A stretch of DNA of 64,000 nt from Seriola aureovittata (taxonomy: Eukaryota; Chordata; Actinopteri; Carangiformes; Carangidae), in assembly GCF_021018895.1 (NCBI RefSeq), contig NC_079373.1:3909501-3973500 (forward strand). Reading direction: 5' to 3'. The first letter of the stretch is position 1. Each line of letters opens with the position of its first letter. This document shows positions 35,869 to 49,059 of this stretch, in pieces. Under the pieces are notes generated by a model. It ran no database searches. It saw only the letters and a list, made by a program, of their open reading frames with translations, and was not told where the DNA came from. Made by a program: the position numbers and the translations under genes.

Positions 35869-35969
35869 GTGATGAACCCGGCTGGGGTGCACTTCTTGTT
35901 CAATGCAGAATTGTGACTTTTGGAGTTAAAAGCATTGAACAATAAGTGCATCCCAGCCAGGTTCATCAC
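35869..35969. repeat. Interrupted palindrome, 38-bp arms
   Basis: Left arm 35,869-35,906 and right arm 35,932-35,969 are inverted copies matching at 35 of 38 positions, with a 25-bp spacer. The arms begin GTGATGAACCCGG and end CCAGGTTCATCAC. It directly follows the SINE-like tail. It may be a short palindromic MITE or a fold-back formed after SINE insertion. Confidence 0.85.
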
Positions 35970-38900
35970 TTTTTAGTGTCCCCTGGAAACACTTGTGTTG
36001 TCCAATTGATGATGTTTTCTGAATTTGTTTGTGTTTTGCGTGTTTACAGTGTGTTGAGCTCTCAGGGCCACCTTCAGTTTTTCTTTGAATTCTTTTCTTT
36101 AATCAACCTCAACATGGCAGGACAGTGAAGGTGCCAGTACACTCCAAATTCCAAAATATGAAATATGGATATTTGCCCCCCCCAATAATTATAATGACCA
36201 GAAATTTCATCACATCCTCCCAAAGCTGTAGGAAAGCTGGTTTGTTCTCGTCAATATTCAGTGTTAAACTGAAAACAAAACATCATGTGGTTGACTGTGT
36301 TGGCTGTATCTTTGCTCCATGCGTAGATCTCTGATACACAAGCTGATCACACACAGTCTGCTTGAATCATGTTAAATACACTGTAAACATCTGGCCAGGT
36401 GTTTTCAACGTAACACATGGGAGGATGATCTGAGTGTCACTCACCGAGTTCTTGTAGTTGTCTCTGAGAGCCCATCACGTTGTCACAGTGTTCTTGGTCG
36501 AATCCTGCAGGTGCTCACAGGTGGTAACTTTGAAACACTCATGTGCATCGTGGTGCATTGACTATGTCACATGGTCATACTTGCTCAGTGTATCTTTTTC
36601 TTTGTTTTACTGAACATCCAACATGTAGCTGCTGAAGGAGAAATACATGTGGTTTGTTTGGTGACAAAGATGAATTTAAAAATTATTACCCAAACTGTAA
36701 AATCCCTCACAATTTACAAACCAAATTTCTGGTTAATTTTTTTTCTCATACTCTGATCAGTTTAGTTGTGTATGCTGGCAGTTTTCCTGTGTAATGACAT
36801 TTTGTTTGTTTACTTAAAGTGGTTTAGATAATGTAGCCAGCTTGTTCACAACCTGTCTGGTCATCCGGCTGCTTGTGTTTCTTTCCCTGTCTGACTTGGA
36901 TGGTGAATGGTTGTGTTCAGAAAACGCACCATCTCTTCCAACAGTTGGTTTCCTTTTACCATGACCATGATCTCTCCCTGACCTCAACAGTACATTATAC
37001 TCAATAGAAATGACAGTCAACGCTGTGAAGAGAAGACTCAGGTTATAGCAAATGGAATTTATGTTTCAGCAATTACAATTCTGGGAAAGTTTATAACAGC
37101 TCAACTTCAGTTATGGTTCAACTGAGCCTGTGCCATTGATGTATATATCTTGTACTTTGGCTATTCTCTCCTGAACGCTAACCTACATGTCACATGTAGA
37201 CGACATGCGCATCCTTATATATGGTCAGACTGTTCACGTGCTGTTTGAAATCATTACCTTCTCTAACACCCATAACACAAAATCCGAATTGGGACGCTCA
37301 GCTTTAGTGTGGATGGAGCTCGGCTTTATTATATCTCTGAATCATCATCTTTTGGGAAAAAGAAAATTTAAGGGACTGAGTGAGCTTCAGAGCTGAGCTT
37401 TGTGCGCTCTGACACCTCCCTCCTCCTCCTCCTGTCTCTCTCTGTAGAGCTGTGGGATGATTTTACAGCGAGCGGTATCGTTTCAGAGTCAGAAAGATTC
37501 AGGGCGTCTCAGTGCCACTCTGCCACTGAGCTCGCACTGATGTTTCCACTACACTCGTCGCCATGGAGACCAACATCTTCTCCCCCATATTCCGCTGCAT
37601 CTCTAAATCTCTCTATTTCCCATATATGTACCTCCCAAACTAGTGGCAATGAGACTAGTGTCTGTACAGCTGTCTGCTTCGACATGGATTTCCCCTGTTC
37701 CTGCAGAGCTGAGAGAAAGTGATGGGCTTTGAGAATACTTAATGACTTCTATATTTCCCTCTCAGGCAGTTTCATTTCAGATGTGAAATCTCAGTTCCCC
37801 CTGCAGGATGATAGCACATATTTTGCATTGATGCAACACACAGTGTCATGCGTCCAGAGTGACAAATAGCAATAGCTCTCCTTGGGGCATTGTTGACTTC
37901 TCACAGGAGGGCTGTTTGTTATTGAAAATGTGGTTCAGACTGGCTTGACACTTCCCAGTGCCCCGTGGTGCTTTCTCACTGATAGAAATTTATTATTGGC
38001 AAGTCCTGGGTGATATCATATCCCTTCACCCGACTGCCCCACAGCAAGTGAAACGTAATAACAGGAGAAATTGATTATATGTGGACCACAGAGCAGCACT
38101 CAGAAAATGTGTTTACTGTAGTCTTCCTCCCATCTAAATGCCAAGAATCAGCTCTCAGCAGACGCTGCTCTGCCCGATTAATGATTAATGAGTCAGAGTG
38201 CTTCCATAACTGGCCACGCAAACAAGTTTCCACCCAGGTAGATCAGCAGTGTGTCAGTGCTTTGGCAGCCAAAAGGGAAATGCAGAAACTTACTGTATGT
38301 TCAGATGTCTGAAAGAGGAAGGCTGCTGGTTTATATTCCCTGGTTCAACCAGGAAGATGTGTCGATTCAACTATTTGATCATTTTGGGGAATGGCGCGGT
38401 GCTGTTGAATTGAACTGTGTTGTACTGACAAGTGTTTCTATCCACCCCATTCATATCAATGAGGGTCGGGTAAATTTTAAAAATCATTATTCCATTTTAG
38501 TTCATAAAACATTAACTTAAAAGTGTCTACACCTGATTTTCTTGGCAGCAAAATTCCTGATGAACTCCTTGAATGGAAGAAAGTCACTCACACGTCAGCA
38601 TCTCTGCTTTAACAAGACCCAGGCCCACTTTGGCCCAGTAAGCGCAAACAGTGTTATCCCCACCGGTCAAAGTCACTGTATGGGTCCTCTGGTCTTGTGC
38701 TTCCACCAGCTGTGGTATCCTCCCTCCCCAGTTAATCGGTGTGGCGGTGGAAGCTGCCCTTGGGTGTCTTCAACAGCAAGTGACTCTGCTGTGGATCTGT
38801 TCGTTTCAGTATTTTTCAAGTCAGTGTCCACTCCAGGTCGCACCAGTATTCAGTCTTCTTCACAGCTGACATTTTGTGATAAGAAGTGAAACGGCATGCT

Positions 38901-41859
38901 AACTTAGCACTAGCTGCTGCAGAGTTGTCGAGTAGCTGAGCACAACTCGCACAACTGGCACCTGCGGCACCTTTGTCGTTTTGAGTCATTTTGGCCTTTA
39001 AATGATCATTTGGGGGTGTAAAGCTTGTCTTTCAACTTTTGGCAAAAACAGTGTGTGTGATAGGAGTAGATCTGATGAGTTTTTGAAATGAATTAATCCG
39101 CCTCCCGCTCATGTAAAAGCAGGTGTCAGTGTTTACGTGAAGCAGAACCGTCCTTCTCTTCACGAAAAGAGAAAACAATGAAAAACCTGATTATTAAGTA
39201 AATCCTTTATTTGTCTTTCTGATGTCTCTAGCTTAGTGGTAGTATTGATAGCTTGGCTAGCCCTTAGAGAGATGGTTCAATAAACATCCTTTTGAACGAA
39301 CCACTTAGTGTACTTCAATAACCTTGTAAGCCTTCAGTAACTGATTCATATTTTAATATATCTAAGCATGTAAAAAAAAATGACAGAACGAGTGAAGTTG
39401 CATTCTCAAACATTAGCTGTTGCTCAGTAAAGTTGTCACCATTTTGTAAATCAGTTAATTGTGTTGCCTTCTTCATCCCAGGGCTGCGTCTGTGTACTGA
39501 GGGTGAAATGTGTATCATGTCATCGCTGTGCACGTGCAGCCTCACAAGCATGATGAGTTTGTGACCTCACCATCAGTTGTTCCAGACATCGTCCTCCATT
39601 TTTGTCTGGCAGGATAATTGCCCTCAGTCCTCAGATTCACAAGGAGGTCTGTCTCATGGAGAACGTGAAAACCGCACAATGTCAAATGTGACAGGTGTGG
39701 TTTGTAACATGAGAGTCACTGTGTTTGGACCTGCTCTCTCTCTCTTTGCATGAAAAACATATGATATAGCCAACCTGATAAACCCTCCCGCCTCAGTGTT
39801 TTGTGCTGAAGTGCCCTCGAACGTTGCGCCTGCCCGGCTAAGCTCAGTGGCCAAAAGAGAAAAACCGAAATTGGACATGAAACTATGTAAAATACCTGCT
39901 CGAGCTCCAGCGCTCTGAGACTCTCTGCACATCTACTGAAATTTTGAAGTACTGCTACTTTATCATTTTGTGTAATTAGTGAGACTTCAACTTCATAGCA
40001 TTTCAAGAAATATTGTTTTTACTCTACCTTTTATCTGATCTGTTCTGCCTTCTTTTCTTTCCTTCTTCAACTTTTCTGAATTAATTTAATCATTAGAACT
40101 TATTATTTATTACTTATACTTATTTTCATTCTGTTTTGAGTATTTTCAGTATTTCACTGCACCATATGAATGTTAATGTAGCAGTAATTTCACACATTCT
40201 GACAGACATTTTACCGTCAGTATCTTTCATTTTTAACCCTGGAATAGATTTTACCAGTAAAACGTAAAAACAGACACATAAAGAGCTTCCATCTTTTAAG
40301 AAAAGGATGGAAGCACCTCTTCCACCGCTGGACTCTGTCCACGCTGACTAACACTCGCATGTCTGTGTGTTTGTGTAACATATAAACAACCTTTCACTGT
40401 CTGTCAGAGCACGCCGAGTGAAACCAGCACCAATAAAACTAAATGGAGCTGAAACCTTTATGAGAAAATGAAACTAGACGAAATCAAACGTATAAAATCT
40501 CTCCCTCTCTTTCTGTCTCTTGCTCATTTGAAATGTTCTGACGAGCCCGAGAGAAAGGCACCTGACCCCAGTTGCTGGCCGTCCTTGGCAGCTTCCAGAA
40601 CACGTCTGAAGCCAACTTTCCCCGGATAAAACAACACGAGAAGAGAATGTTATCAAAGCTATCAAAGGCCATTAATGTTACCAAGGCGACCATATTTCGC
40701 AGAATGACCCACTCACCATCACATCATCCCACACCTCCTGTCCACTGCTTCTCACCCATATTTTCCCCCGTTCAGCTCGACTTCGATGTCACACAAAACC
40801 TGGAAAAAGAAAAAGCTGGCTGAGTTAGTCATCGTGCCCGACCGCTGATCCTGAACGCTACATAATAATCAGACAAGCTGTTTGAATCTGCCTCCAATAG
40901 ACTGTGACACATGAAATCAAATACTGAGACAATCAAACCACGTTTTGCATCATTCAAAAAAGAACATCTTTACCACCTCTTAGTTTAACCATGTTGTAAT
41001 TGACATATTTCTGCTGTAACTTTGAAGCCAGGACAGATTTCTTCTCCTCATCTGCTGGGATAAAAGCCTTGTCTGAATTACTTACATTTGAAATTTTGTC
41101 AGCTGTGTTGTGCTCACTGACGAACGATCAAAGCAAATGTATTACAGTGTTTTTGAAACACCACCATAAACAACAACGTTGCAATCGGTGTAATGTTTTG
41201 CAGGAGATTGATTTATCTTAAAACTCTCTTCCTGTCCATTAGCAGTGAATAGAACAAGCCAAAGTTGCTGCAAATGATTTCTTTGAAAATTTACATAATT
41301 GTGTAGAAATATTGAGCGTGAAATATGTTACAGCCTTTGGCAGTGCAAATACACACTGCAGTGATTGTTTTCCAGACCAACTATGAACATTTCATCTTTA
41401 TGATGATTTTATCGATACTGTCGAGTTTGTATCTGAGTTACTGACAAAGATGAAGCCATGCTTCACTTCTTAAGGCCCTTTTCCACTGTGTGAAAGAAAC
41501 GTGTTGGAGTCCTCAGTTGTCTATCTACAGTGCCAGCAGTGAGACTGTGAGACACATCCATCGAGAGCTGTGGAGACCAGAGACTGGTTTCACTAGGTTC
41601 TCACTCTGTTGTTGCTGCTACAACCTGCGGCTACACATCAGCTAATTGAAAAACTGCAGGACATGACACAGACCTCACTGCTGACAGCAACATTGTTAGC
41701 ACCCATACACATAGATATAGTTTTATGATAAGTGACATTTTTAAATCAAGTTTTAAAAAAAGCCAACACTCTCAAAGCTGTTTTTTTGTTTGTTTGTTTT
41801 TTTTTTCTGATGATGCCAGGAGTTTGACTCCAATGATAGTGTATGTTTTTTGAGAAGTT
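35970..41859 (+). other. mgat4c intron, no gene seen
   Basis: About 5.9 kb without a recognisable exon. A pyrimidine tract ending CTGTAG at about 37,447 is acceptor-like but lacks a matching donor nearby. Confidence 0.35.
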
Positions 41860-42160
41860 TACTCAGGACTGAAATATCTCATGAACTATGAGATGGATTG
41901 CCATGAAAGATATTCATGGTCCCCAGAGGATGAAGCCCTCTGACCTGGACGATCCCCTGACCTCTCGTTTAGTGCCGCCAGTAGCTGTGCATGAATACAA
42001 TATCATAGGGTTGATAGCATAGCTGTAAACTCTCTTCTTCTTAGATGACAACTCTTTAAATGCACAGTATGTAAGTAATGACACTAGGGGTCTCTCAATC
42101 AAAACAACAACAAAAGATGGCGTTGGGTGATGTCGTGAAATAGAGTTGGATCATGGGAGT
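41860..42160 (+). repeat. Teleost dispersed repeat(s)
   Basis: 'ggactgaaatatctcatgaac', 'gatggattgccatgaaag', 'attcatggtccccagaggatgaa' and 'gatcccctgacctctcg' follow the wording of a widespread fish repeat. The following part ('gacactaggggtctctcaatc', 'ggatcatgggagttgttgtcttc') resembles a second one. Confidence 0.5.
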
Positions 42161-42779
42161 TGTTGTCTTCACCACCATTATTAAGCTTCTGCTGGTTTGG
42201 ATTCCTTCATTGTCAGTCGTTCAGGAGGTTTTTACAGAATTATTGACAGAGGTCTCTTCCTCTCTATAACCAGTGGACCAGGGGATTAAAACCAGTAGCA
42301 ACACAGAATAAAGTAGTTTCATGTTAAAAACCAGTGATTCACCGACACAGACAAGACGTCATGGAGGAGCCGAGAGCTGAGCTGAGCTGACAAACATTTG
42401 CTTGGCTTTTTTCTCTGATAACTTCTCTGATAGCGTCTGATGACTAAAATCCTTCGTCCTGTTAAAATACATAGTCGAAATACATAGTTAAAAATGTATT
42501 TCCAAATGTATCTTAAAACTGGATAGTCAATTGACCGGAAGTCAATCTTGAGCTTCTGGCAGGCAACAACAACACCAACACATGCACATAATTGATATGA
42601 TCAAATGAAACGGACTGATACCATGATTAAAATCATGCACTGTATATCTAAATATATATATATATCTAAATGTAAGTACACAACACAAAAATATATATAT
42701 AACATAGGTCTAGTCATTTTTAGACAATTTAATGTGGAAGAATTACAGGTTATACCTTTAATTCACCAGGCATTCATCG

Positions 42780-43080
42780 TACAATCTGATATACAGAGTT
42801 GGGCAGTATCGCATTACTTCGTAAAATAATACTGTAATGTGATTACTTTTTCAGTAATAAGTAGAATAAGGGATTACAGTTTGAGATTCAGTAATTACAG
42901 TACAGTTATTGATATCTGTGTTAAGTGGGCAGACTGGTCTGAGATGTAGTAGTTTGCTGCAGGGGCTTAAGGTGGGGGAGGGGGTTAGCTTCTTCCAAAA
43001 GGAGAGATGTGGCTCCTGGTAATTCGTATTCACACGATGTCTATTCTTTTGTGGCTTGGTAACGTTAGCCATGCGTTAGT
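42780..43080. repeat. Possible non-autonomous DNA transposon
   Basis: 'agagttgggcagtatcgcattacttcg', 'tactttttcagtaataagtagaataagggattacag' and 'cagtaattacagtacagttatt' resemble fish repeats built on an 'agtaattac' core. Ends and target duplication were not found. Confidence 0.4.
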
Positions 43081-45955
43081 GCACATTCAGGAAGAGCTGT
43101 GTGAAGTCACGGAGGCTAAGCTAACTGCTGCTACATGGTCAGTAGATCTCTGCAAGTTGAGCTGTCTGGTTGTATAAAACTCAACGTTTCAGGTGTTAAA
43201 TGGAAAAGATGTGGCATGTGGGTGTGAAGGATTTGGGTTTTTCAAAGGTACATTTGTTGAAACAGGTCAATGACAACCAAGATTTTATCTGACCCAGCTC
43301 ACACAGTGTGACATGCAATGACCCCATAGAATGGCTGTTATCAGACAGTGTGTAGGGCCTTTAGTCAGCGTGGGTAGCAGATCTATAGAGACTCGCTAGT
43401 CAGTCACAAAAATCAGGACTTTAGACTTGACAGCTGTAAGAACTGACCCTCCAAAGACTTGACTTGAGACCTCAAAACAAAAACATTCAGCTCTGAACTT
43501 TAGACCTGGTAAAATCATGGAGTAAATAAATCCTCCAATAACAAATAAATAGGTACCAGGGAGACCTTGCACAGCCACAAACCTTAATATTTGTTTTTCA
43601 GACCTCTGCGCTCAGAGCGACGGGTCTCATTTATAAAAATAAAAGCAGTAAAAAGTAAAAAACAAAGCTTTAGGCACAACATTTTCATCTCAATTTATAT
43701 TCAGCATCGAGAAACCTGAACAAGTCTGGATTCTTCTGGAAGATTTGTGACCTGACTCGAGACTTGACATACACCAAAGGCTTAAAACGGCTCTGGTGGT
43801 CTGTGTTGTTGCCTTTTACTCAAATATTCTGTTGATGAGGTTTGGGTTTTTCTAATTGTTTGTGGTGTCTCTCTTGCTTCATGTAAAATACTCACTCATT
43901 ACCTGCACGCCCGAGAAAAGATCTAGCAGAAACTTTTGGTGCTTCCACCAGCAAATGGAGACGCTTCATGAGCTGCAGGTTGACTCAATGCTGAGTTATA
44001 TAAATCACTGTTGGGAGCTTTAAATAAGCAGAAAAATGTTGCAGATTATTAAACCTGGAGGCAAAATCAACAAACTGAAAACTGTAAATACATTTAGCCC
44101 CCCTTCCCCCTAACAACTACATCCCACTGGATCACTCTGAAACATGGCTCTTAACCACAGTTTTAGTGGAGGAGCTCAGTGGCTAACAGGGTTATGGTTT
44201 GAGCCAATTTTAACGACTGCCTCCGGTATGATGTCATTTTTCACTTACTTATACAAATCAGGTCTCAGAAGCTTAACGTGTGTTTCATGTTGCTTGTCAA
44301 GTCTTGTTTTGATCACAGTTTTTTAACCTATACCTAACGCTGCATCTGAAACTTGCATCACTGCCTCCCCACTGTGATTCCTTGTCCGCCCTCGGCTACA
44401 AAAGAAATCAGCGCTGTCAAAGAGGAAAGTCATGACTTTAATTAACTGTTTTCTTCCTTCTCTTTCATCAAACGGCAGTTTCCACCGCCTTTTTGTGTTA
44501 GCAAGTGTTAATGAGAAAGGAAATGCTCTTTCTGTCATCCCTTAAAGTTGGCTTTCTCAGGGAGGGGGGGTTACCGGGGGGGGTGTTCAGGGGATGCTGG
44601 AAGAAATGTTTTTGAGAGGGGGGGTTTAGATGTTTGTGGGGGGTGGGGGGCGGTGAGTTTACACCTAACATTCATGACAAGATGAGTTGAAACTTGCAGC
44701 TACTTGCAAAACAACGTGGTCTGCAGTATTAGAACCTGCCAGTTTACACCAATGCAGCTGGATGAGACAGTGTGTCATTTCCATAGCAACGAGTCTTCAC
44801 TTTAGTGTTTCTGTCAGCTTCTGTAGCGTAGTCTCGATGCTTCCTTCACAGGAACGGTAAGACAGGGTACAACATTTCTCCAACATGGCGTTTAATGTGT
44901 CAGCGAGGGAAAATGGACGCTCTCTTCCTTGGTATTCCCCACGTCCAGAGACACACCACAGACAACAAACACAGTATAACTCGACTCAATTCGAGGGCCG
45001 TCGATGCTATGACTGCAAACACTGCCATAGCATATTAACACAAATTACACAATCATAATGAACATAGACAAACAACTTTCTAAAACAATATTCTACAACC
45101 AGACACCTGCCACCTGACAACACCATCAGCCGGCTTGATACCAGATGAACTTTAAAGTCTTTATTAAGCATCTCTAATAAGTCAATGAACAAAATTAATG
45201 TGAAATCTCCAAACATGGGACATTTACCAGGTTTAATTTGCCTGAAATAGCACAAAACAATGTCAGAGCAAACTCCATTCAAAAATATGCTAAATTAATT
45301 CTGCCCTCTTTGATGCCAAAAAGTTACATGCTGCGTAATATGTGACATATGTGACCTTTGTTTTTTACTTTTTGACAATAATATGATAGTAATACAGGCT
45401 AATTATGCTTGTTTTCCATCGGAAGCTTCTTGTTTGTCATTTCTGTTTGGCTGCTGTTTGTGATACCTAATTAAAGTTTGAATGTCAAATTTCTCACCGT
45501 TGCATTTGTTTAACACTAATTTGTATTCACATGGCTTTTTTGCTCCCAGGGAAACTAATGATAATGATATACCAACTGTCCAGTTAAATCAAATCTGTTA
45601 TTTGGCATTCAGTGACATGCTTTTTTAATGATACAACAAGAATAAAAATGATAACAAGAATGTTATAAGAATCTAAATAAATAATAATGATATAATATGA
45701 ATTGTAATAATCATTATCATAGTTAGAAAAAGATTGATAATAATCAACCTTAATATTCAGGAAAGACAATTGGCCTACATTGTATTTGTTTGTCTTCTGT
45801 AACTGTTCTTGGTAACCGCTGATTTCTCGTCATTTCCAGACATTTGTGTTTGTCAGTGTTACATTATTGTTGAGTGATAATACAAGTGATGATAGATTTG
45901 CAGAGGTGTGTTACCTCATAAGAAGAATGCAACGTATTTAATGCGCACATGATGT
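43081..45955 (+). other. mgat4c intron with G-rich patch
   Basis: No gene recognised. It contains a strongly G-rich strand at 44,560-44,655, reported separately. Confidence 0.35.
44560..44655 (+). repeat. G-rich tract with quadruplex potential
   Basis: Multiple runs of four to eight G (for example GGGAGGGGGGGG, GGGGGGGG, GGGG, GGGGGGG, GGGGGG) sit within about 95 bases on the + strand, separated by short spacers. Confidence 0.8.
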
Positions 45956-45959
45956 TCAC

Positions 45960-46125
45960 TGTAATGGATTACACGAGTCAAGTGAGGTTCAAGAACCTGC
46001 TGACTATGTTATCATGCTAAGACACTAAACTAAGATGGTGAACACAGCGAATATAACATACATGTAGAAACAAACATCAGCATATTAACATTGCCACCTG
46101 TGCAGCTGTAGACTCACGTTGCTTG
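45960..46125. repeat. Teleost dispersed repeat fragment
   Basis: 'atgctaagacactaaactaagatggtgaacac', 'acatcagcatattaacattg' and 'agctgtagactc' resemble the part of a fish repeat rich in 'catcagcatgttagcattg' words. It may be related to the repeat near 41,860. Confidence 0.4.
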
Positions 46126-47854
46126 TTAAATACATAGTTTATATTAGCAAATATATAGATTTTCTTTCCTTTTTCTGATTTTTCTTTTCTGATGGATGGG
46201 TGGTGAAAGGGGTTAACTGTGGGTAGATGGAAGGTTTAAGCTGCAGTGATTCCCTTTGTGAAATTGCACTAGTTTTATTTTTGCTCTTTGATTTTCCATT
46301 TTGCTAAAATACCGTCTTTACTCCTCATTCCTTTTGAAAAATATCTTTTCTTTCTTTCCTTTCTTTGACTTTGAACGTACCCGTACTCGCCTGTGGAAGA
46401 TTAATGAAAACATTTTACAAAACAAAAAGGTGTGCATGATTTATAGTGACTTGGCTAAAGCATACGAAACTACTCTTTAAAAGATGCTCTTTTTGTAAGA
46501 ATCATCACAACAAGGCCAAATGCTGCATCAGACTTCAATCCCCTCTCTGCTGAGAGAGTCACATCATCTCCGCGTGCTGACAACCAAACATGCAGCGTGT
46601 GTGCGTGAATATTTGGCACGGGTCTTGCAGCCGCGCCTGTTCCCATGCATTTTTAATCAGGCCTGCCCCTCTTGTCCAACAGCAGGAAGAAGGTAACTGC
46701 TGGGGCCTGGACTCTGAGAAACTAGCTGGCCCCCTCCACCTTGATGAATAAGTAAACACATCGAACCAGGCAGAGATGCAGTCGGTAAAACTCCCAGCTG
46801 GAAGCAAGAACATTTGCTTTCTTCCGGAAGAAATGCTGTTTGCTCGCTGATGATTCCACCGCTCGCTCCCTCTGAACTCTATTAACATTTTCCTCTGAGT
46901 CTGGATCCATGCATCAACTCTAATTCTGGTCAGGAGATTGCATTTCTGTGCCTCAGTCAAACTCGCAGCAACCCTTATGAAAGCACACACACCAAATAGT
47001 CTCGCCTCAGCCTTGATATGTGGCTGTTAAAATTTTAATTTGTAGGTTTCACCTAATGTGTTTTTTGTTTGTTTGATAATTGATACTGTCTGTGTTCATG
47101 TTTAGTCTTTGCTCTTGGTTTGAAGTTGGTGGGTGTGTTGGGAAATGGTGATATCAGCTATTTCCATGCAACAGTAAACAGTTGTGTTCAGACAGAACAC
47201 GAAGTGAATTCTGGATGCAGCGAGATTGCATGCAAAGTCAGTGGAAAGATGTGGACACAAATGTGCTGCAGGCAGAGTGAACAGACGCGCACGTGTGTGC
47301 AAGATGAAGATGTAGGGGGAAACAGCGAACCTGGCTCTGTTCAGGTTCGCTGTTCAGCTTTTAAAGAGCCAGCCCTTTAAAAGCTTGTTACTTAATACTT
47401 TATATTTAGTTTGTTTAATGTGTACACAAACAGAAATATTAAAACTACTCGGTGAGCTTTTGAAGGGACCTACGTGCTATAGCTATTTTTTGGCGATGAG
47501 CTTCCAGCTTTAGTTCCATCCCTCACATTCAGACATGAGAATGGCATCGATCGTCCCCTCTAACACTCAGCAAATAATAATGATAATTTACCAAAATGTC
47601 TCATTATTCCTTTAAGAGTTCTTATTTCTGTTCATAAAATCACTGACAAACATTGACATGAAAAGCACCAAAGTGTTCTCATCACTGACGTCTCCTCAGT
47701 ATCTTTCCAGCTGCCCGTTTTGCTGCCACACCCACACACTCCAACACACTCCAGCTCAGCGTGGTCTCTATGGGTTTCCACACTGCCTGGATGTCAACAG
47801 GCAAATGAACAATGGTGTTTACCAAATGCTTTTGTTGTTCAACACGCAGGCTTA
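46126..47854 (+). other. mgat4c intron, no gene seen
   Basis: No supported exon. It includes a small perfect hairpin at 47,321-47,354. Confidence 0.35.
47321..47354. repeat. Perfect 13-bp inverted repeat, 8-nt loop
   Basis: AACAGCGAACCTG at 47,321-47,333 and its exact reverse complement at 47,342-47,354. Confidence 0.9.
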
Positions 47855-48005
47855 TTAAAATGGCATCTCATTAGAGGCGCTGAGTAGCCATTTTATGAGA
47901 TTAATTGCATTTTTTGAAAGCACTTTCTCTTCATTATTATTCTGCTTTGCATATGGATTTGCTGCGACCGTATAACAGCCCTACATATTCATAAAACAGG
48001 AAGCT
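47855..48005. promoter_or_regulatory. Candidate conserved noncoding element
   Basis: Non-repetitive block with GATTAATTGCAT, CATTATTATT and an octamer-like TTTGCATATGGA. Such combined POU/homeodomain motifs are frequent in developmental enhancers. Inference only. Confidence 0.22.
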
Positions 48006-48188
48006 TAGAAATGGTTGGGAAATGAGCCAGAGGTGGAGCCGGCGTCTGTGTGCAGACCAAACACAGTCTTTTCTGCTCAGGATGTAAAAACAGGATCAGT
48101 GTGAATGCTGCTAAATGAATGAAATGCCCAACACTGTCCATTCACCTCCTCATGTCCTTTTGTACAGTCAAACTGTACGAATATGCTG

Positions 48189-48480
48189 ATGTTCAAAGTT
48201 CACTCTTGACATTGAAAACTGTCTCAACCACAAGGTCCGCTGAGTTGTGATCCTGGAGTTTTCAGTCATATCACATGATCTTCATTGGCTGCTGAAGTTG
48301 ACTCAAGACATTTCAGAAGCTCAAATCTTTTTGAGCACTTTAACGTATCATCCATGTTGGCTCAAAAGCTGAAGTTCATTCTTGATCTTGGAAACAGTAG
48401 TTGACAACACAGTCTCACCACAAGGTCCATTTAGTAGCTGCTCCAGAGCTTTCAATCATATTACATGATCCTTACATGAA
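48189..48480. repeat. Two diverged tandem copies of a repeat unit
   Basis: Unit 1 (about 48,189-48,289) and unit 2 (about 48,367-48,477) share the order 'aagttcactcttga / aagttcattcttga', 'accacaaggtcc', 'ttttcagtcatatcacatgatc / tttcaatcatattacatgatc'. Spacing is about 175 bp. The repeat is non-coding. Confidence 0.6.
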
Positions 48481-48679
48481 TTAGACGACAGCGTCAGTCA
48501 TTTCAGTGAATGCCCCCGAAACAGTTTGTTTACGTTCAAGTTCAAGATGTGTAACGAGCGCAGGAATTATGAAGGAGGACACATTGCCACGTTGTTGTAG
48601 AACAACAGACCACAGAGGGAAGAGGTCGGTGGATGGATGGCTCAACAACACCTGTATGTTTCCCACTTCCTACCAACAG

Positions 48680-48870
48680 TCAATGTTTTTATGATGATGA
48701 TCTTTGCCTAACTTTTACCACATGGTTATTATTGTACCCATGATGACAAGGGCCCCACAACCTTATAGTAGTCATCTTAACCCAAACCACAATGTTCCCC
48801 TAAACCTAACTCAGTTGTTTTTGTACCTAAACTAACCAAACCTTAACCATAGTACTGTAAGTCTGTGTCA
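48680..48870 (-). repeat. Dispersed fish repeat, minus copy
   Basis: 'taacccaaaccacaatgttcccctaaacctaactcagttg' and 'tgtacctaaactaaccaaacc' are, in reverse complement, the same wording as the repeat at 29,120-29,290. Confidence 0.5.
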
Positions 48871-49059
48871 TTCATCTTTATTGGTTTCACTGGTGGTGAG
48901 TCTGACCAATACATGACTATTTAGACTGATACAGATAGTGACATTTGAGTTTTGAAAAATCAGATAATGATATTTGCCACAAGTCGATATAAAGTAAACA
49001 AACGTTACTGTTTAAATGTTTTGGGCACTTTAGATGTTTAGGTTCTTATCCATCACTCT

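Noticed and set aside
37430..37722. Possible extra exon after the CTGTAG acceptor near 37,447, with an open + frame
   Set aside because: No convincing donor follows and the translation has no known motif.
46559..46990. 143-codon minus-strand frame
   Set aside because: Mixed composition, no domain, no promoter or splice evidence; within the expected range of chance frames over 64 kb.
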